From Laburnicola sp. R22_1 (lineage: Eukaryota; Ascomycota; Dothideomycetes; Pleosporales; Didymosphaeriaceae), in assembly GCA_014281115.1 (NCBI GenBank), contig JACONQ010000001.1, positions 4,526,001 through 4,590,000 of the forward strand: a DNA stretch of 64,000 nt, written 5' to 3'. This document shows, in pieces, positions 32,446 to 43,895 of this stretch (position 1 is its first letter; every line of letters starts with the position of its first letter). Made by a program: the position numbers and the translations under genes. The notes under the pieces were generated by a model, which saw only the letters and a program-made list of their open reading frames with translations, had not been told where the DNA came from and did no database searches.

Positions 32446-32963
32446 GGTTGCGGTGTGGATGGTTCTGCGTGTTGCGCTTGGTGCTGTGGTTCGCAAGTGG
32501 TTGAGCACTGATGAAAGACGTAGGGTGGTGTTTATATTCATGACGCTGGTCGCATACAAAGAGGGCCGCAACAAGGTATTCTGCTTGCGTGACAAAACAT
32601 CACGGTGGGTCAAGGGCGGTCTAGCCACTCACGGAAGCACGCAAGTCGGTGGTCTGCAATCGCGCTGTGGTTAGCAAGCACGAGATTAGCAATGTGAGAC
32701 CCGAAGCCGGGCGTTGCCATTCACTGATTGATTGTAGCCCGTGAGATAACGGTGTTGGACGCCGCGCCTTTGCGCACTAAGCCGCAAAGGGCATGGAGCT
32801 GTCGGCGTCGGCGCCAGCCTAGTAAGCGAAGACCGAGAACGCCAAGGCCGATGACTAAACGAGACGAGAGCCGACGCTTTTCTGACCCGTCCGTACCTCC
32901 ACACCTCCAACACCCAACACGCCCGCCTGCCTCTTCCCCAGCGCGAATCCCGAGACCCGGCGC

Positions 32964-33808
32964 TTAACCGCCGGCGCCGCCAGAGATGGTGATGTTCTGA
33001 CCTGTGAATGCTCGTCAGCTAGCGCGCTACTCAGCCTGAACTGCTGCTGCGTACCGTTAATCCAGTAGCCGTCAGGGCCAACGAGGAAGGCCACCACACG
33101 GGCAATGTCCTGGGGCACGCCTATCCGGCCGAGCGGCGTCCATTTGGACACGACGGCCTCGACCTGCTCAAATGTCCATGTTTCGTCGGCATTGGGCAGG
33201 TATTTCCAGCCAACGTCGTTGGCCATGTCGGTCTTGACGCCCCCGGGCGCAATGGTGTTGACGGTAATGCGCCTAGGACCGAAGTCTTTGGCGAAGTTCT
33301 TAGCGAAGGCCTCGACGGCGTTCTTGCTACCGGCGTAGAGGGCGTGCTCTTTGATGGAGTTGTGTGCCGAGATGGACGACATGAGGACCAGCCGGCCTTC
33401 GTCTTCGAGGTGCTTGTACGCCTGTTGGGCGACGAAGAACTGTCCGCGCGTGTTGACGGAAAAGACCTTGTCGAACTCCTCGGGCGTCACTTCGTCCAGC
33501 TTGCCGAAGTGCTCGACACCAGAGTTGGACACGACAATGTCGATCTTGCCGAAATGGGCCTTTGCCTTCTCGAAAAGCGTCTTGATGTCCTCGACGCTGG
33601 CAATGTCGGCCTGGATAGCGATGGACTTGCTGCCGGCGGCCTCAATGTCCTTTGCCAGGGCCTCAGCAGCACCAGCGCTGCCGCGGTAGTTGACCACAAC
33701 TGATGCTCCTCGAGCGCCTAGTTCGCGAGCAACACCGGCACCGATACCCCGACCGGACCCGGTCACGAGTGCCACCTTTCCTTCGAGCGTCTTTGGTGGT
33801 GATGCCAT
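32964..33808 (-). CDS. Trihydroxynaphthalene/versicolorin reductase-like SDR
   Basis: Predicted 263-residue short-chain dehydrogenase. Exon 1 is 33808-33055, the intron 33054-33002 (53 bp, GTACGC...CAG), and exon 2 33001-32964, giving the C-terminus WINGQNITISGGAGG. The NADP site is TGSGRGIGAGVARELG, the catalytic Ser lies in LMSSISAHNS and the Tyr-Lys pair in LYAGSKNAVEAF. The segments EEFDKVFSVNTRGQFFVAQQ, AYKHLEDEGRLVLM and TVNTIAPGGVKTDM are characteristic of the T3HN/T4HN (Brn1, ThnR) and Ver-1 group, which reduce polyhydroxynaphthalenes or anthraquinones. It is divergent from the scytalone-dehydratase-like gene and shares a 358-bp promoter with it, so the two probably work in the same pathway. 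The exact substrate cannot be read from the sequence. Confidence 0.88.
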
Positions 33809-34166
33809 GGTTCCGATTCGAAAAGGATATGGGTGATGAGTGCCGACTGGATGTTTTGCTTGTTTGCGAATACGGACGGTCCGGACACGCGTGATGACCT
33901 TAAGTATTGTCTAGGAGTATCGCCTTGTACTTCGGGTCTCCGGGCCTGCCCAACGGTTTAGGTTGTGGACATACCGGCTCGACATAGATGACCGGCTGAC
34001 ATGTAGATCGCGTTGCCAACATTGCAAATGCCCGTGATGCATTACACGACCGGGTTACAAGACAAGCGCCGCTTACAAGACCCGTCGTAATCGTTGCGAA
34101 GAATCTCTCCCTGTGTGCTTTTTCTTGCCCTCGTATTCTGAATCGACCTCTCGCGCGATTTTTATC
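33809..34166. promoter_or_regulatory. Shared promoter, SDR / scytalone-dehydratase-like pair
   Basis: 358 bp between head-to-head starts at 33808 and 34167. It contains several CGG/CCG triplets (for example ggacggtccggac near 33877) that could serve Zn2Cys6 regulators; no TCG-N5-CGA was found here. Confidence 0.45.
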
Positions 34167-34869
34167 ATGGCTGCTACTAGGGCCAACAAGCCGACTTTCG
34201 AAGGTGGGGAGGACGCTCAATGTCCTTGCTGAAGATTGCGAATCTGATTTGAGCCCAGAATGGCAAGACTGCAGTGAGCTCGCTTTTGAGTGGGCGAGGA
34301 GTTACGATGAAAAGGTAAATCCGAGAGCAGATCTGACGAGCAAGAGGGAAGGAAAATTCACTAATGGTGCTTGACAGGACTGGGAGAGGCTAGGGAAAAT
34401 GCTCGCGCCTACCGTCACTGTAAGTTCTACGTTTGCCACTGCGATGGACACCGTGGGAACTTAGATTTAGGTCAACTACGGTGGTGTGAACAATGCCCAA
34501 GCAGATGCGATGCCAGCAGCGGAGTTCGTCAAGATGATGCAGAATCCGCTCTTTTTGGGTGACAAGAACATCGAGTCTCAGCATCTGCTCGGATTGTCCA
34601 AGTGGGAGAAGCTCTCCGACACGGAAATCAAGAGCCAGCATCAATCTCGAGCTGCTCATCAGCGATGGGAGGAGGGACGCGGAGACATTGCCGCCAAAGG
34701 TCATGGTCACGGTCTCGTCACCACCTTCTACAGGAAGGTGGACGGAGAGTGGAAGTGGGCTGGAATCCAGACGAAGGTCGACTTCAACGAGCATGAGTTT
34801 GAGAGGGTGTTCGTTGGATCTGCGGGCAAGTTCGACAAGGACGGAAACACCGTCGTGGCTGCACCGTAA
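34167..34869 (+). CDS. Scytalone dehydratase-like protein
   Basis: Predicted 177-residue protein in four exons: 34167-34203, 34259-34314, 34378-34419 and 34471-34869. The introns are 55, 63 and 51 bp. Scytalone dehydratases (about 170-185 residues, NTF2-like fold) remove water from scytalone or vermelone in DHN-melanin synthesis. Matching landmarks: TFEEWQDCSELAFEWARSYD and EKDWERLGKMLAPTVTVNYG (the SYD Tyr-Asp pair and the VNY Tyr of the active site), the SQHLLG histidine and the AAHQRW histidine. The residue aligned with the substrate-binding Asn of the Magnaporthe enzyme (there in SANLHWY) appears to be Val here (GLVTTFYRKVDG). The spliced frame restores the conserved N-terminus exactly, so the model is good. 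The altered residue suggests a related but different substrate. Confidence 0.88.
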
Positions 34870-35743
34870 TGCCGCAAATGTGAACGTAGCATAGACGAAC
34901 CGTTACGAGATATTGACATACTCGTTGTGAGCTTATGCCCCGTTACACATACACATGCCTTTGTGAGATCGTGGCCTATTCTTAGAACGTCATCTTCGTA
35001 AATCGCATTTCGAGGAGCATGTAACACAACTACCGGGTATGTGGATTGTTTGAGGCTGTCAATTTCGTTTCTTGGGTGCAGAATCCTAGCGAACCGGAAC
35101 GTCGGCATGAAGTGCTCGGTAGACCACGTGTAAGGATCCGCCAAGATGACCGGAACCTCGGGAAAGTGCTGCATGTAGCATGACATTCACGACTGTCAGT
35201 GGCGTGCCTGGGCCCGATGGTACCAGCGCAGAGATGGTGGGCCCATAGCTACGGCTCCCGCTTGCATTTTCCGGGGTTGTGTACTTTGCAGCACGTGGGA
35301 GCTATATTGGGTACGTTGCATATGCAGTGTGTACGCAGGAACGGCGCAGGAACCAAAACGTAAGCAGCTAGCTGACCTAAGAAGCAACCATGAGCCAACT
35401 TGATGACTAGCGAACTTCACGATTGCCTGATGGACCGCAAAAAAGGGAGTAAGACAATCGGGAATCTGACGAGTTCAGCTCGGGATGAGATTTGGGGCCA
35501 ATGGTGTGGACGGCACGGTAGGATCCTGCCAATACTTGGTCGGGTTGGTGTCGGTGCGCCACGAGCAAGAGTACGAGATGGCAGCCTATGCCAGCTGCGG
35601 CTGGTGGTCTGAGCAAGGTCAGTAGGGCTGTATCGAGGAAGTATATCTGTTTCGACCATGTCGCGTTGTTTGGGCTCCTCGTCACTCGCTGTCTCTTGTG
35701 CCTTCAGCAACACAGATTGGGATCACCAAAGTCGTCTTTCAAC
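34870..35743. other. Intergenic, no gene seen
   Basis: No supported gene. The right end is the promoter and leader of the secreted flavin oxidase. Confidence 0.45.
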
Positions 35744-37424
35744 ATGCACGCAAAATCGCTTCTCGCTGTCGTTTCTTTGTTCGCGACTTCGGTCGTTGCT
35801 GCTCCCAAGCACCACTGGGGTCCTGCTGCACGCCTTCACGCTTGCGCTAAGAAGGTGCTTCCCCCTTCTCAAATCGTCGCTCCTCGGAATCCCTCCTACA
35901 AGACTGCGAGCACTGGTTGTATTATGCTCAATGAGGACCAATTCCCTGCTCTAGTCACCTATCCCAAGCACAAGAGCCAGGTCGGTCCTCTGGTCAAGTG
36001 CGCGGTGAAGCATGGTTTCAAGGTCGCTCCCCGCAGTGGTCAACATCACTTCGAAAACTGGTCTTCCCTCAACGGATCGCTCGTCATCGACATTCAAAAT
36101 CTCGTATATGTGCTCCCTGCCAAGGACTTGAAGACTGCTACCGTTGGTGCTGGATCTCGTCTCGGGGCACTCTACTCCATTCTCGAGGGGTACGGCGTTA
36201 CCTTCACAGCTGGTATCTGCCCCACCGTCGGCATCGGCGGCTACCTGGGTGTCGGCGGCTACAACATGCAGATGCGTACCCACGGGTTTGCCGTCGACCA
36301 CGTCAAGTCGGCCAAAGTCGTCACTGCAGCTGGCGACCTCATCACCATCTCGCCCACGAAAAACAAAGAGCTCTGGTGGGCGGCCCGCGGCGGCGGCACC
36401 TTCGGCATCGTCGTCGAAGCCGTGCTCGAGACCGCCGTCCTCCCCCGCTCCGCCATGTTCGTCATGAACTTCAACGACGCCTCGACGCGGTACGAAGCGC
36501 TCACCAAATTCAACGCCTGGGCCCCCAAGCAAGACGCAGCCTTCGAATCGCAATTCAACTTCTACTCGGACCGGACGCAGATCCTCGGCTGGTACCTAGG
36601 CAAGACCAAGGCCGAGCTCGAAGCCCTCGTCGCGACGTCAGGCCTCGCCAACATCAAGAACGCAGAAGTCAAGATCAGCGGCAACTGCAGCACCGCCAAC
36701 TCGCGCAACTTCTGGACCTACACGCAGGACACGTGCGGCGACGACGGCGAGGCCAGCAAGGCCTTCTACGGCCAGTACAACGTCGCCATGGAAGCCCTGT
36801 CGCCGCTGCCTGACTCGCAACCCGTACAAGCCATCTCCTCCGTCCCCGCGCGGCCCGACCTCCCCCGCGCCGCCATCTGGGCCCGCGGCAACATCTACAC
36901 CAAGACGTTTGTGGAGACCAAGGAGAAGCTGCTGACCGACGCGGACCTCCAGTGGCTCGTCGACAACACCAAGAATTTGCCCGCGGCCATGGGATTCTGG
37001 GTCGAAATCACGACGTTCAACGTGTCGACGCCGGTGTCGGATTCGGCGTTCCCATGGTCGGGCGCAAAGACGCTGTGGCGCATGCAGGTGGAGAACGTGG
37101 AGCCGTACAAGGAGGAGGCGAAGGCCTTGGCGGAGCTCATGGAGAAGGAGTTTCGCCCGCGTGTAGGGTACGTTTTTTTCTTCTCTCCCTCTTCATTATC
37201 TTCTTCTCGTGCCAGGGGGGCGTGGATAGCTGACGAATATGCAAAACAGACCGTACACGTACTCGGGCTACATCGACAAAGCCATCTCGGGCGACATGGT
37301 CCTCAACAACTACGGCGCTAACACGTGTCGTCTCGTCGCGGCGCGTAAGAAGTACGATCCGAACTTTTTGTTTTATAGCCCGGCGTCGGTGCCGCCGCAG
37401 GCGAAGGCGTCGTGGGGGTGCTAA
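35744..37424 (+). CDS. Secreted berberine-bridge-type FAD oxidase, bicovalent flavin
   Basis: Predicted 532-residue protein. Exon 1 is 35744-37167, the intron 37168-37249 (82 bp, GTACGT...CAG), and exon 2 37250-37424. It has a signal peptide (MHAKSLLAVVSLFATSVVAA) and a p-cresol methylhydroxylase-type FAD domain (residues 60-240), then a substrate domain and the C-terminal BBE motif (YSGYIDKAISGDMVLNNYGA, RKKYDPNFLFYS). The His of APRSGQHHFENWS and the Cys of GICPTVGIGGYLGVGG fit the two covalent flavin attachment sites, so bicovalent FAD is predicted. Such enzymes carry out two-electron oxidations, including oxidative couplings, in fungal secondary metabolism. The ATG at 35744 gives the signal peptide directly. 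It lies inside the polyketide cluster; its substrate is inferred to be the cluster intermediate. Confidence 0.9.
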
Positions 37425-38436
37425 GACTGTGCTAAGGAAAAATCTCTCTTTGGGATGCTAGATTTCGTTATGAGGTGTTTAGACTGGGGTGAGGTGAGGT
37501 GAGGTTCTTGTATATATTTTTGGGAGGTATAGATGCGATGGGATAGGGAGGGAGGGGAATATGTATATAGAGAGTTGGTGCAGTGGGATAGTACATATAT
37601 GAAGTTTTTTTTGGAGCTCGTAATGGATGTGTGTTGCTGGAATCACAGGTGCTGTGTGATGACTTGCTGTGGTGCTATACCGTGTTAGGACTAACGCACA
37701 ATAAGTCACACCACACCGCCTACTCCCCCAACCACCTAAACACCACGACCCAACCTTCCCTAATCCCAACCCCCCACCACCACCCACTCCACCTTCCCAC
37801 CACCTCCCCATCACCCCCACAGACACATACTCTCTAGTCCACTCGCCATATCCTCCACAAAAAAACCATCCATCCATCAACCTACCCGCATACCCTTTAC
37901 TCAGAAGAACCAACTACCTATATTAGAACTAGTCTAGCATTGAAGGAATACTCCCTCGTAACCACCTAGGCGCGGGAGATATGATACTATAACATTACGG
38001 ATACGCTTGCGGGATGAAGGAAGTTGGGGAGCGGAGCTTGGGGAGGAGGAGTATAGAGAGGGATAGCTAGCGGGGGTTTAGCGGGTTGCGGGGGTATTGG
38101 TATTGGTATTGGTACTGATAGAATGGGTGGAGGAAATTTTGGAAATGGCTGGCTTGATTCGAACGAATTGTTGTTGTTTTGTTTCGCGGTGTAGAAACTG
38201 CACTCCAGGGCTCACCATCTGTCACCATCACATTTCAAACCATTCGTTCGTCCGTGATATAAAAATTCCGCAACAGCGTGCCCAATTCTCCAACACAACG
38301 CACCAGCCTAAAATCCCCGTGTCTCAAGTACGTCACCAACAAAAAAACCCAACCCAACCCAACCCCATCCCCGCCCCTGAACGCCTAAGCAATTTCTCCA
38401 TAACCCGTACATGCCAGCCCCGTCCAGATAGCCATC
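37425..38436. other. Intergenic between convergent oxidase and reductase genes
   Basis: No gene seen; composition is low-complexity (C/A-rich at 37700-37890, G-rich at 38020-38110). Confidence 0.5.
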
Positions 38437-39546
38437 CTACAAATGATACGGCGCAGCATGCTCCTTAACCACATCCCAAACCCCATTAATCCCCTCGACC
38501 AGATCCGCGCTCAACGGCCCCGCCTCCACAGCATCAAGATTAGCCTCCATTTGGCGCACGCTGGAGCAGCCGAGGATGACGGCGTCGCCGTGCGCGCCGC
38601 TGAGAATGGAGTGGTACATGACCCATCGTAGGGCAACGTCGTGGCCGCCGATGCCTGCGGCTTTGGCCATGTCGGCCACGCGGGTGGCGGCTTCGATGAG
38701 CTCGGGCTTGAGGTACGCTTGCTCGTAGGCTTGGCCTAGTCTGGTCTGTAGAGCGGTGAGTGGGGGAAGGAAGGGGTGGGTAGGAGGAGAGGAAAGGTCT
38801 TACGTTTTTGTCCCATCTTGAGCCGGGGACGTCGACGCTGGACGCGGTGATGTTGCCTGTGAACATTCCTGCGGCGGAGGGGCTGTTGCGCGTTAGATTT
38901 ATTCGTCTGGGTGCTTTGTTGTTGAACGAGTCATCACACACCTGTAGGCGTAGAATGAAATCCCCCACTTCCGCAGCGTCGGCCACAATTGCGCCTCGCC
39001 GCTCCGGATAATGGCATTGTACCGTCCCTGGTATACGCTCGGCTTGTTCCAGCCGTTCTTCTCGCATGCCTGGCAGATTTCTTCTACCTCCTCAGCCGTG
39101 TAATTGCTCAGTCCGAAGCGCTTGAATTTGCCCAGCTTGAACTGCTCATGCATGGCCTTGGCCGTGACTTCCCAGGGCGTAGTGCGGTCTGGCGAATGCA
39201 GATACATGATATCCACGCTGTCCACGCCAAGTGCTTCCAGACTCAGCGGGACTGACTCCGCAATCTTCTCCGCAGAGTGCGATCCAGGCGCCCATGATGT
39301 GACTTTGGTGGAAATAGTGGCCCACGAGCCCACGCCCAGCTCGCCGAGCAGTTTCTCTGCGGACCCAGGGTTCCCAACGGGATAGGCGCGCGCACAGTCG
39401 AGGAGCGTCACGCCACGCTTCTTGCACGTGGAGAGCAGCGGCCCGGCGGTTTCCTCCGAGTTGAACTTGGCCTGTGGCGTACCGGTACCGAAGGAGGCGG
39501 TGCCGAGGACGATGGCTGGGGCGGAGGAAGCTGCGTCAGCGGTCAT
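38437..39546 (-). CDS. Aldo/keto reductase (AKR7 / aflatoxin-aldehyde-reductase-like)
   Basis: Predicted 330-residue aldo/keto reductase in three exons: 39546-38942, 38882-38804 and 38745-38437. The introns are 59 bp (GTGTGT...CAG) and 58 bp (GTAAGA...CAG). The catalytic tetrad is visible: Asp and Tyr in LLDCARAYPVGNPGSAEKLL, Lys in ATISTKV and His in IMYLHSPDRTTPW. The (beta/alpha)8 signature segments FKRFGLSNYTAEEVEEI, YQGRYNAIIR and FYAYSPSAAGMFTG (its Ser codon is formed at the splice) place it near the AKR7/AKR13 group. The C-terminal NADPH site is in ILGCSSVRQMEANLDA. It probably reduces an aldehyde or ketone in the cluster pathway; the substrate is unknown. Confidence 0.9.
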
Positions 39547-40646
39547 GGCGGACGCCTGGTTATGCTATCTTGTCAGATTCTGTGGTCAGATTTCCAGCAC
39601 ACGCATGGGTGCGCGTAGGGTAGCTTTTAAGGTGTGTCCTTTGGTGTTGTAGTCACGGTGGAGCGTCGGGCTAAGCGGGCCCTCCTGGCGGGGGCTTTGA
39701 AATCATGGTCGGGGCGGTCAAGGCCGGGCGTCCGTCAGAAAATCACCACCGGATCGGATCGGTACCGTGGGGTCGTCATGGAACCAGGGTCGGGGTTGGG
39801 TGTGGCGCTACTGCAGGGCAGCTGGTTGCCGGCGGGACCGTCTGTGCGCGGGGAGATCTCAGGAGCTAATCAACAGCCGTGGCGCCTGGGACGGCTTGGG
39901 CCGAAATCAAGCAATGCAGAATAAGCACCTTGTCCTGTAAGTCTCTCTAGAAAGGCCCGCGCACAGACGTGTCGGCCACCAAGGTGCAGGCGAGGAGGAG
40001 GCGGGCGGGCGGCTGGATCTGTTGAGTCGCCGGAGGAGCCGCAAGCACGCTGGCTGCGAGGCGAGGCGTGGTATGGCTGGCGTGCAGGACGGCGCTGGAA
40101 GGCAGCATCGGACGTGAACGTCTTGGTGAAGTATAGCACGTGGGTGGATCGTGGTGAGGGCATCGCGTGGAGAGCTCGGGCGTGCTGTGAGGCTGAGGCC
40201 AAGGCTGCCAAGCGTCTAAACCGCATTCGGACGAACGTAATGTCTCTCCCCTCGCCAACTTGCCCCAAGAAGTTGGACGTCGTCCCGCCGCCGCCCTCCC
40301 ACAGGCACGCCATGCACGCCATGCACGCACGGAGTTGCACGCCTGCATCATGGAGTCCGAGCGATGCTGGGCCCCTTGCGTGTGCAACGTGGGTGAACTC
40401 AGCTTCACGAGCGTCTGGAAGCCCGGACGCCGGACGCACCCCAAGTGGCAGTTGGGCTGCCTGTCACCATCGTGGTAGTCCATGGCAAGACGTCGTCACC
40501 TTTTGTATCGCTGAATTCTCACCCCCACCTTCTCCCCACAAGGCATACATACTTCTCCATCCCTTCGCTTGTTGTACCTACATGTACAAACTAGCCACTT
40601 CCCTCCGAAGCAAGCCAAGCGATTCAACAGAAACCCACAGCCGGAC
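39547..40646. other. Divergent promoter region, AKR / Zn2Cys6 regulator
   Basis: 1.1 kb without a supported gene. It holds three tandem copies of an atgcacgcc-like unit at about 40305-40330. Confidence 0.45.
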
Positions 40647-41939
40647 ATGAGGACCACCGACGCAGCACAGCATCAAGCCATGGCCGCCATGAACCCTTCT
40701 GCAATGCCGACGACACAGGCCCGCCTCCGCAACTCGTGCGACGCCTGCAACACGGCAAAGGTCAAATGCTCCAAGGAGCGTCCCTGCTGCCGCCGCTGCG
40801 AGCGGAAAGAGCTCTTCTGCGTATACAGTGTCTCGCTGCGCTGTTCAAAGCGGCCTGTTGACGGCCGGAATGCCTCAACGCCAAAGAGCAGTAGCACCTC
40901 GAGCGGCTCCACGCATCCTTCTGTCGGGAACGATGCGAACATGGCTGCGCACCTCCCCCTGGATGCCGCCATGGACGGGACCATGGACGGGACTATGGAC
41001 TCGACATCATTATACGACTTTGAGTCCCTATCGGCACTCTCAGAGGTCAACTTCGACCTCAACGGCCTGGACGAGTACTTTACCACCGACACGTACCTGC
41101 CCCCCACCAACTTCAACGCCTACGCCAACACAACGACAGGCACCCCACCCGCCCAGCAATCCCTACCCCCCTCACTCTCCCGCCCAGCAATCCCCCTCTG
41201 CGGCTGCCAACAACACATACTCTCCAAACTCTCCGAGCTATCCCTCACATCCTCCAGCAACACCACCACGGTCCCCTTTGACCGCGCCCTATCGGAGAAC
41301 CGCGCCATCGTAGCCCTCTGCACCAGCACGCTCGACTGCTCAACTTGCGCTCGAAGCGACGACGTAACCCTCATCCTCACACTATCCGCGCTCCTCGCGC
41401 ACGTCCTCGGCGTCTTCGAAACCCTATTCCGCAACCGCCGCGAAGCGCTACACCCTCGGGAGACACCCAGCGCCGCCGCCAACCCAAGTCCCCCAGAAAG
41501 CGTAGCCAGCGCTTCCTCCAACCCCCGCAACACACCCACCACATCCCCATCCTTCCTCTTCCCCAGCCTCGACCTCCTCACCCCCCCAGCCAGCCTCCCC
41601 AGCACAACGCCCTCCAGCGGCCTCAACACGCCGCACGTGGGCCCCTCATTCAGCTCTCCGGCCGGGCCGCCCGTGCGCCTCAGTCTCGGCTCGTACGAGC
41701 TCGACGAGCGCGACGAATTCCTCTTGCAAACGAGCTTGTTGAAGATCGAGCTGGGCAAGATCACGGCGCTGGTGGAGGCGTTTGAAGCGCGGCTTTGTCA
41801 GACGAAGCTGCAGAGGGATCTGGTCGGGTATTTGAAGGGGGGGTTGGGCGCGAATTATGATGCGTTGAAGAGGTTGGCGGGGGGTGGGAGGGCGGCGGCG
41901 GCGGCGGGGTTTGGGAGGGGGGGTTGTTTGGATATTTAG
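40647..41939 (+). CDS. Zn2Cys6 transcription factor, AflR-like
   Basis: Predicted 430-residue single-exon regulator. The binuclear zinc cluster is near residues 31-58 (SCDACNTAKVKCSKERPC, then CRRCERKELFC), with C-x2-C-x6-C-x6-C-x2-C-x6-C spacing as in AflR-type proteins. A basic segment (SLRCSKRP) and a Ser/Thr-rich linker follow. The C-terminal helical region (DEFLLQTSLLKIELGKITAL, VEAFEARLCQTKLQRDLVGY) resembles the AFLR domain. Such proteins bind CGG half-sites or TCG-N5-CGA and activate their own cluster. The ATG at 40647 was chosen as the first in a suitable position; 40680 is an alternative. It sits in the middle of the polyketide cluster and is its most likely pathway-specific activator. 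The 3' end is G/C-biased. Confidence 0.88.
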   Translation: MRTTDAAQHQAMAAMNPSAMPTTQARLRNSCDACNTAKVKCSKERPCCRRCERKELFCVYSVSLRCSKRPVDGRNASTPKSSSTSSGSTHPSVGNDANMAAHLPLDAAMDGTMDGTMDSTSLYDFESLSALSEVNFDLNGLDEYFTTDTYLPPTNFNAYANTTTGTPPAQQSLPPSLSRPAIPLCGCQQHILSKLSELSLTSSSNTTTVPFDRALSENRAIVALCTSTLDCSTCARSDDVTLILTLSALLAHVLGVFETLFRNRREALHPRETPSAAANPSPPESVASASSNPRNTPTTSPSFLFPSLDLLTPPASLPSTTPSSGLNTPHVGPSFSSPAGPPVRLSLGSYELDERDEFLLQTSLLKIELGKITALVEAFEARLCQTKLQRDLVGYLKGGLGANYDALKRLAGGGRAAAAAGFGRGGCLDI

Positions 41940-42514
41940 TTGTAGTGTGGATCATGAATTATACCCTTGTCTGGCTGTTGTGAGGTTTACTTTACGTTGG
42001 ACGTTGGATCACTGTGGGCTCTTGGTTTTTTCTTTTCTTTTTCAGCTGAGCTGCTGTGCAGCGTTGCGTGGTGGTGTTGTACTGTGAAATGAAAAGCACC
42101 TGTGAGTGCGCGAACTTGGGTGGGTCTGAAGCAGCAAGGTCTAGGCTATCTGCGGAGGTAGACTAGAGGAAGATTCGCGATGGATGTGGTTTTTATAAAT
42201 CACGCCGCTTGAACCTTGAACTACTCCACTCATCAGCTCCGTCCGTGTGTGTTGAACTAAACGATTCATCAGCACCTCGTACAATACGTTAGCACGACAG
42301 ATTCAGAACCTCTGCACGCCGTCCCCTCACACATTGCAAACCTCGCAAACCAGCTTCTCAAGCACTGACGGTTTCCATGTTCTAATCACATGTTTACAAT
42401 TGCAATTACAACTCTCTAAACGAGGAATCATCATTCACACCCCTCACTACTACCCCCCTATACTCGGCACCACACCTTCTCACTCAACGGCCCACCAGTC
42501 CGCCCACCCCACAC
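41940..42514. other. Intergenic between convergent regulator and methyltransferase
   Basis: No gene seen. Confidence 0.5.
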
Positions 42515-43895
42515 CTAAGGACTCCTCATAGGTTCCCAAACCGCCTCAACAATCCACAACAAGCTCCCCTCTGGCCTCCTCGCGCCCACCCACTTGAACG
42601 CCGGATCGGCCTCCCTAAACAAGCCCTCCCACTCGCCGACGGTCCTCTCCTTGGAATTAAACATAGCCAACATGCACAGATCCAACGAGGTCAGAATCTT
42701 ATAGTCCCAGTCGCTCACCTCGCCGGGGCTGGGCAGCACGCCCTCGTTAATGAGGACGCGCGCGCCGGGCTTGAGCGCGGGCACGAGATTGCGGATGAAC
42801 TTTACGACGTAGGCGTCGGGCCAGTTGAGCAGCACGGAGCGGAACATGTAGACGTCTGCACCGTGGTAGGGTTGGGGGGCGTTGAGGTCGTGGCCGAGGA
42901 AGGTGATGCGGGGCGCGTAGGCGGGCGGGAGCATGAGGGCGCCTTCGGCCGTGGTGCCGGGGAGGTCTTCGACGACGAATTTCAGATTGGGGTGCGCTTT
43001 GGCGATGGCGAGGGAGATGTGGCCGTGGGAGCCGCCGAGCTGTCAAACGGGGCATGTTAGTTAGGATGCTTGCGCTTTTTGCGTGGAAAAAGCCGTGTTC
43101 GTGTAAGGGGAGGGGGGGGGGGGGGGGCGGGGGAATACTTACGTCTACGACGGTAGCGTCGCCTAGTGCAGGCCAGTCGTAGTTTGTAATCAGGTGCTCT
43201 ACTTTATGACTCGCGCCCTTGGAGAAGTTCGCCATTGCGATGCCAAACACTTTCGCGCGGTCGGGGTGCTGCGCGAGGAACTCGAAGATGGTCTGGCCGC
43301 CAAAGGCGAGCGCGAAGCCGGCGTCGCTCTGCTCGCCGCTGTCGGGCGTCCTGATGAGCTGCTCGACGGCCTTGACGGAGGCGGGGCCCCACTCTTCAAA
43401 CGTCATGTCGAGCCAGTCGCGGACGCTGGAGCCGTCGAGGAGCGCGACGGAGCCCGCCGTGTGGGCGACGACGCCCGGGGAGACCTCCTTGAAGACGTGG
43501 TAGATGGCGGCGTGGCGGACGAAGCGCATCACGAGGGGCTCCTTGAGGCCTGTCTTGGTGGCGATGTCGGCGAAGGTGGCGGTGCCGTCGACGGGGACGG
43601 CATCGGCGAAGCGGAAGTGCATGATGGCGTGCAGGGAGATGTTGTCGTTGTACTGGTTCCATGCCTTCCATCTCAGGTCCTCGACGGGGCCGAGCGCAAG
43701 CGCCTGGAGGTCCTGCGCGGCCTTGAGGAGCCGGATGCGGGAGGCTTGGAGGTCTTCGTCGGTGGAGGGGATGGGGAGCTCGCCGGGGGCGCCGACTTCG
43801 AAGCTGGGGAGGGGGAGGTTGTTGCTCGTGATGTAGTTTGTGAGTTTGTGGGCCTCGGCCGTGGCGACGGCCGCGAGCTCGGTGAGGGCAGACAT
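42515..43895 (-). CDS. SAM-dependent O-methyltransferase (plant/fungal OMT2 type)
   Basis: Predicted 425-residue enzyme. Exon 1 is 43895-43143, the intron 43142-43040 (103 bp, GTAAGT...CAG), and exon 2 43039-42515. Residues 60-150 form the dimerisation/winged-helix region (WNQYNDNISLHAIMHFRFAD, LVMRFVRHAAIYHVF). The SAM-binding motif I (VVDLGGSHGHISLAIA) is created across the splice, followed by FVVEDLPGT and, in the core, MFRSVLLNWPDAYVVKFIRN and ARVLINEGVLPSPGE. It resembles aflatoxin/cercosporin-type OMTs that methylate phenolic hydroxyls of aromatic polyketides. The intron contains an unbroken 16-nt G run on the plus strand (43112-43127), which is unusual. Its position between the regulator and the NmrA gene supports a tailoring role. 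Confidence 0.9.

Noticed and set aside
32446..32541. Mitochondrial-presequence-like extension of the MDR gene
   Set aside because: The only upstream ATG lies next to a TATAAA that would be downstream of it, so transcription probably starts later.
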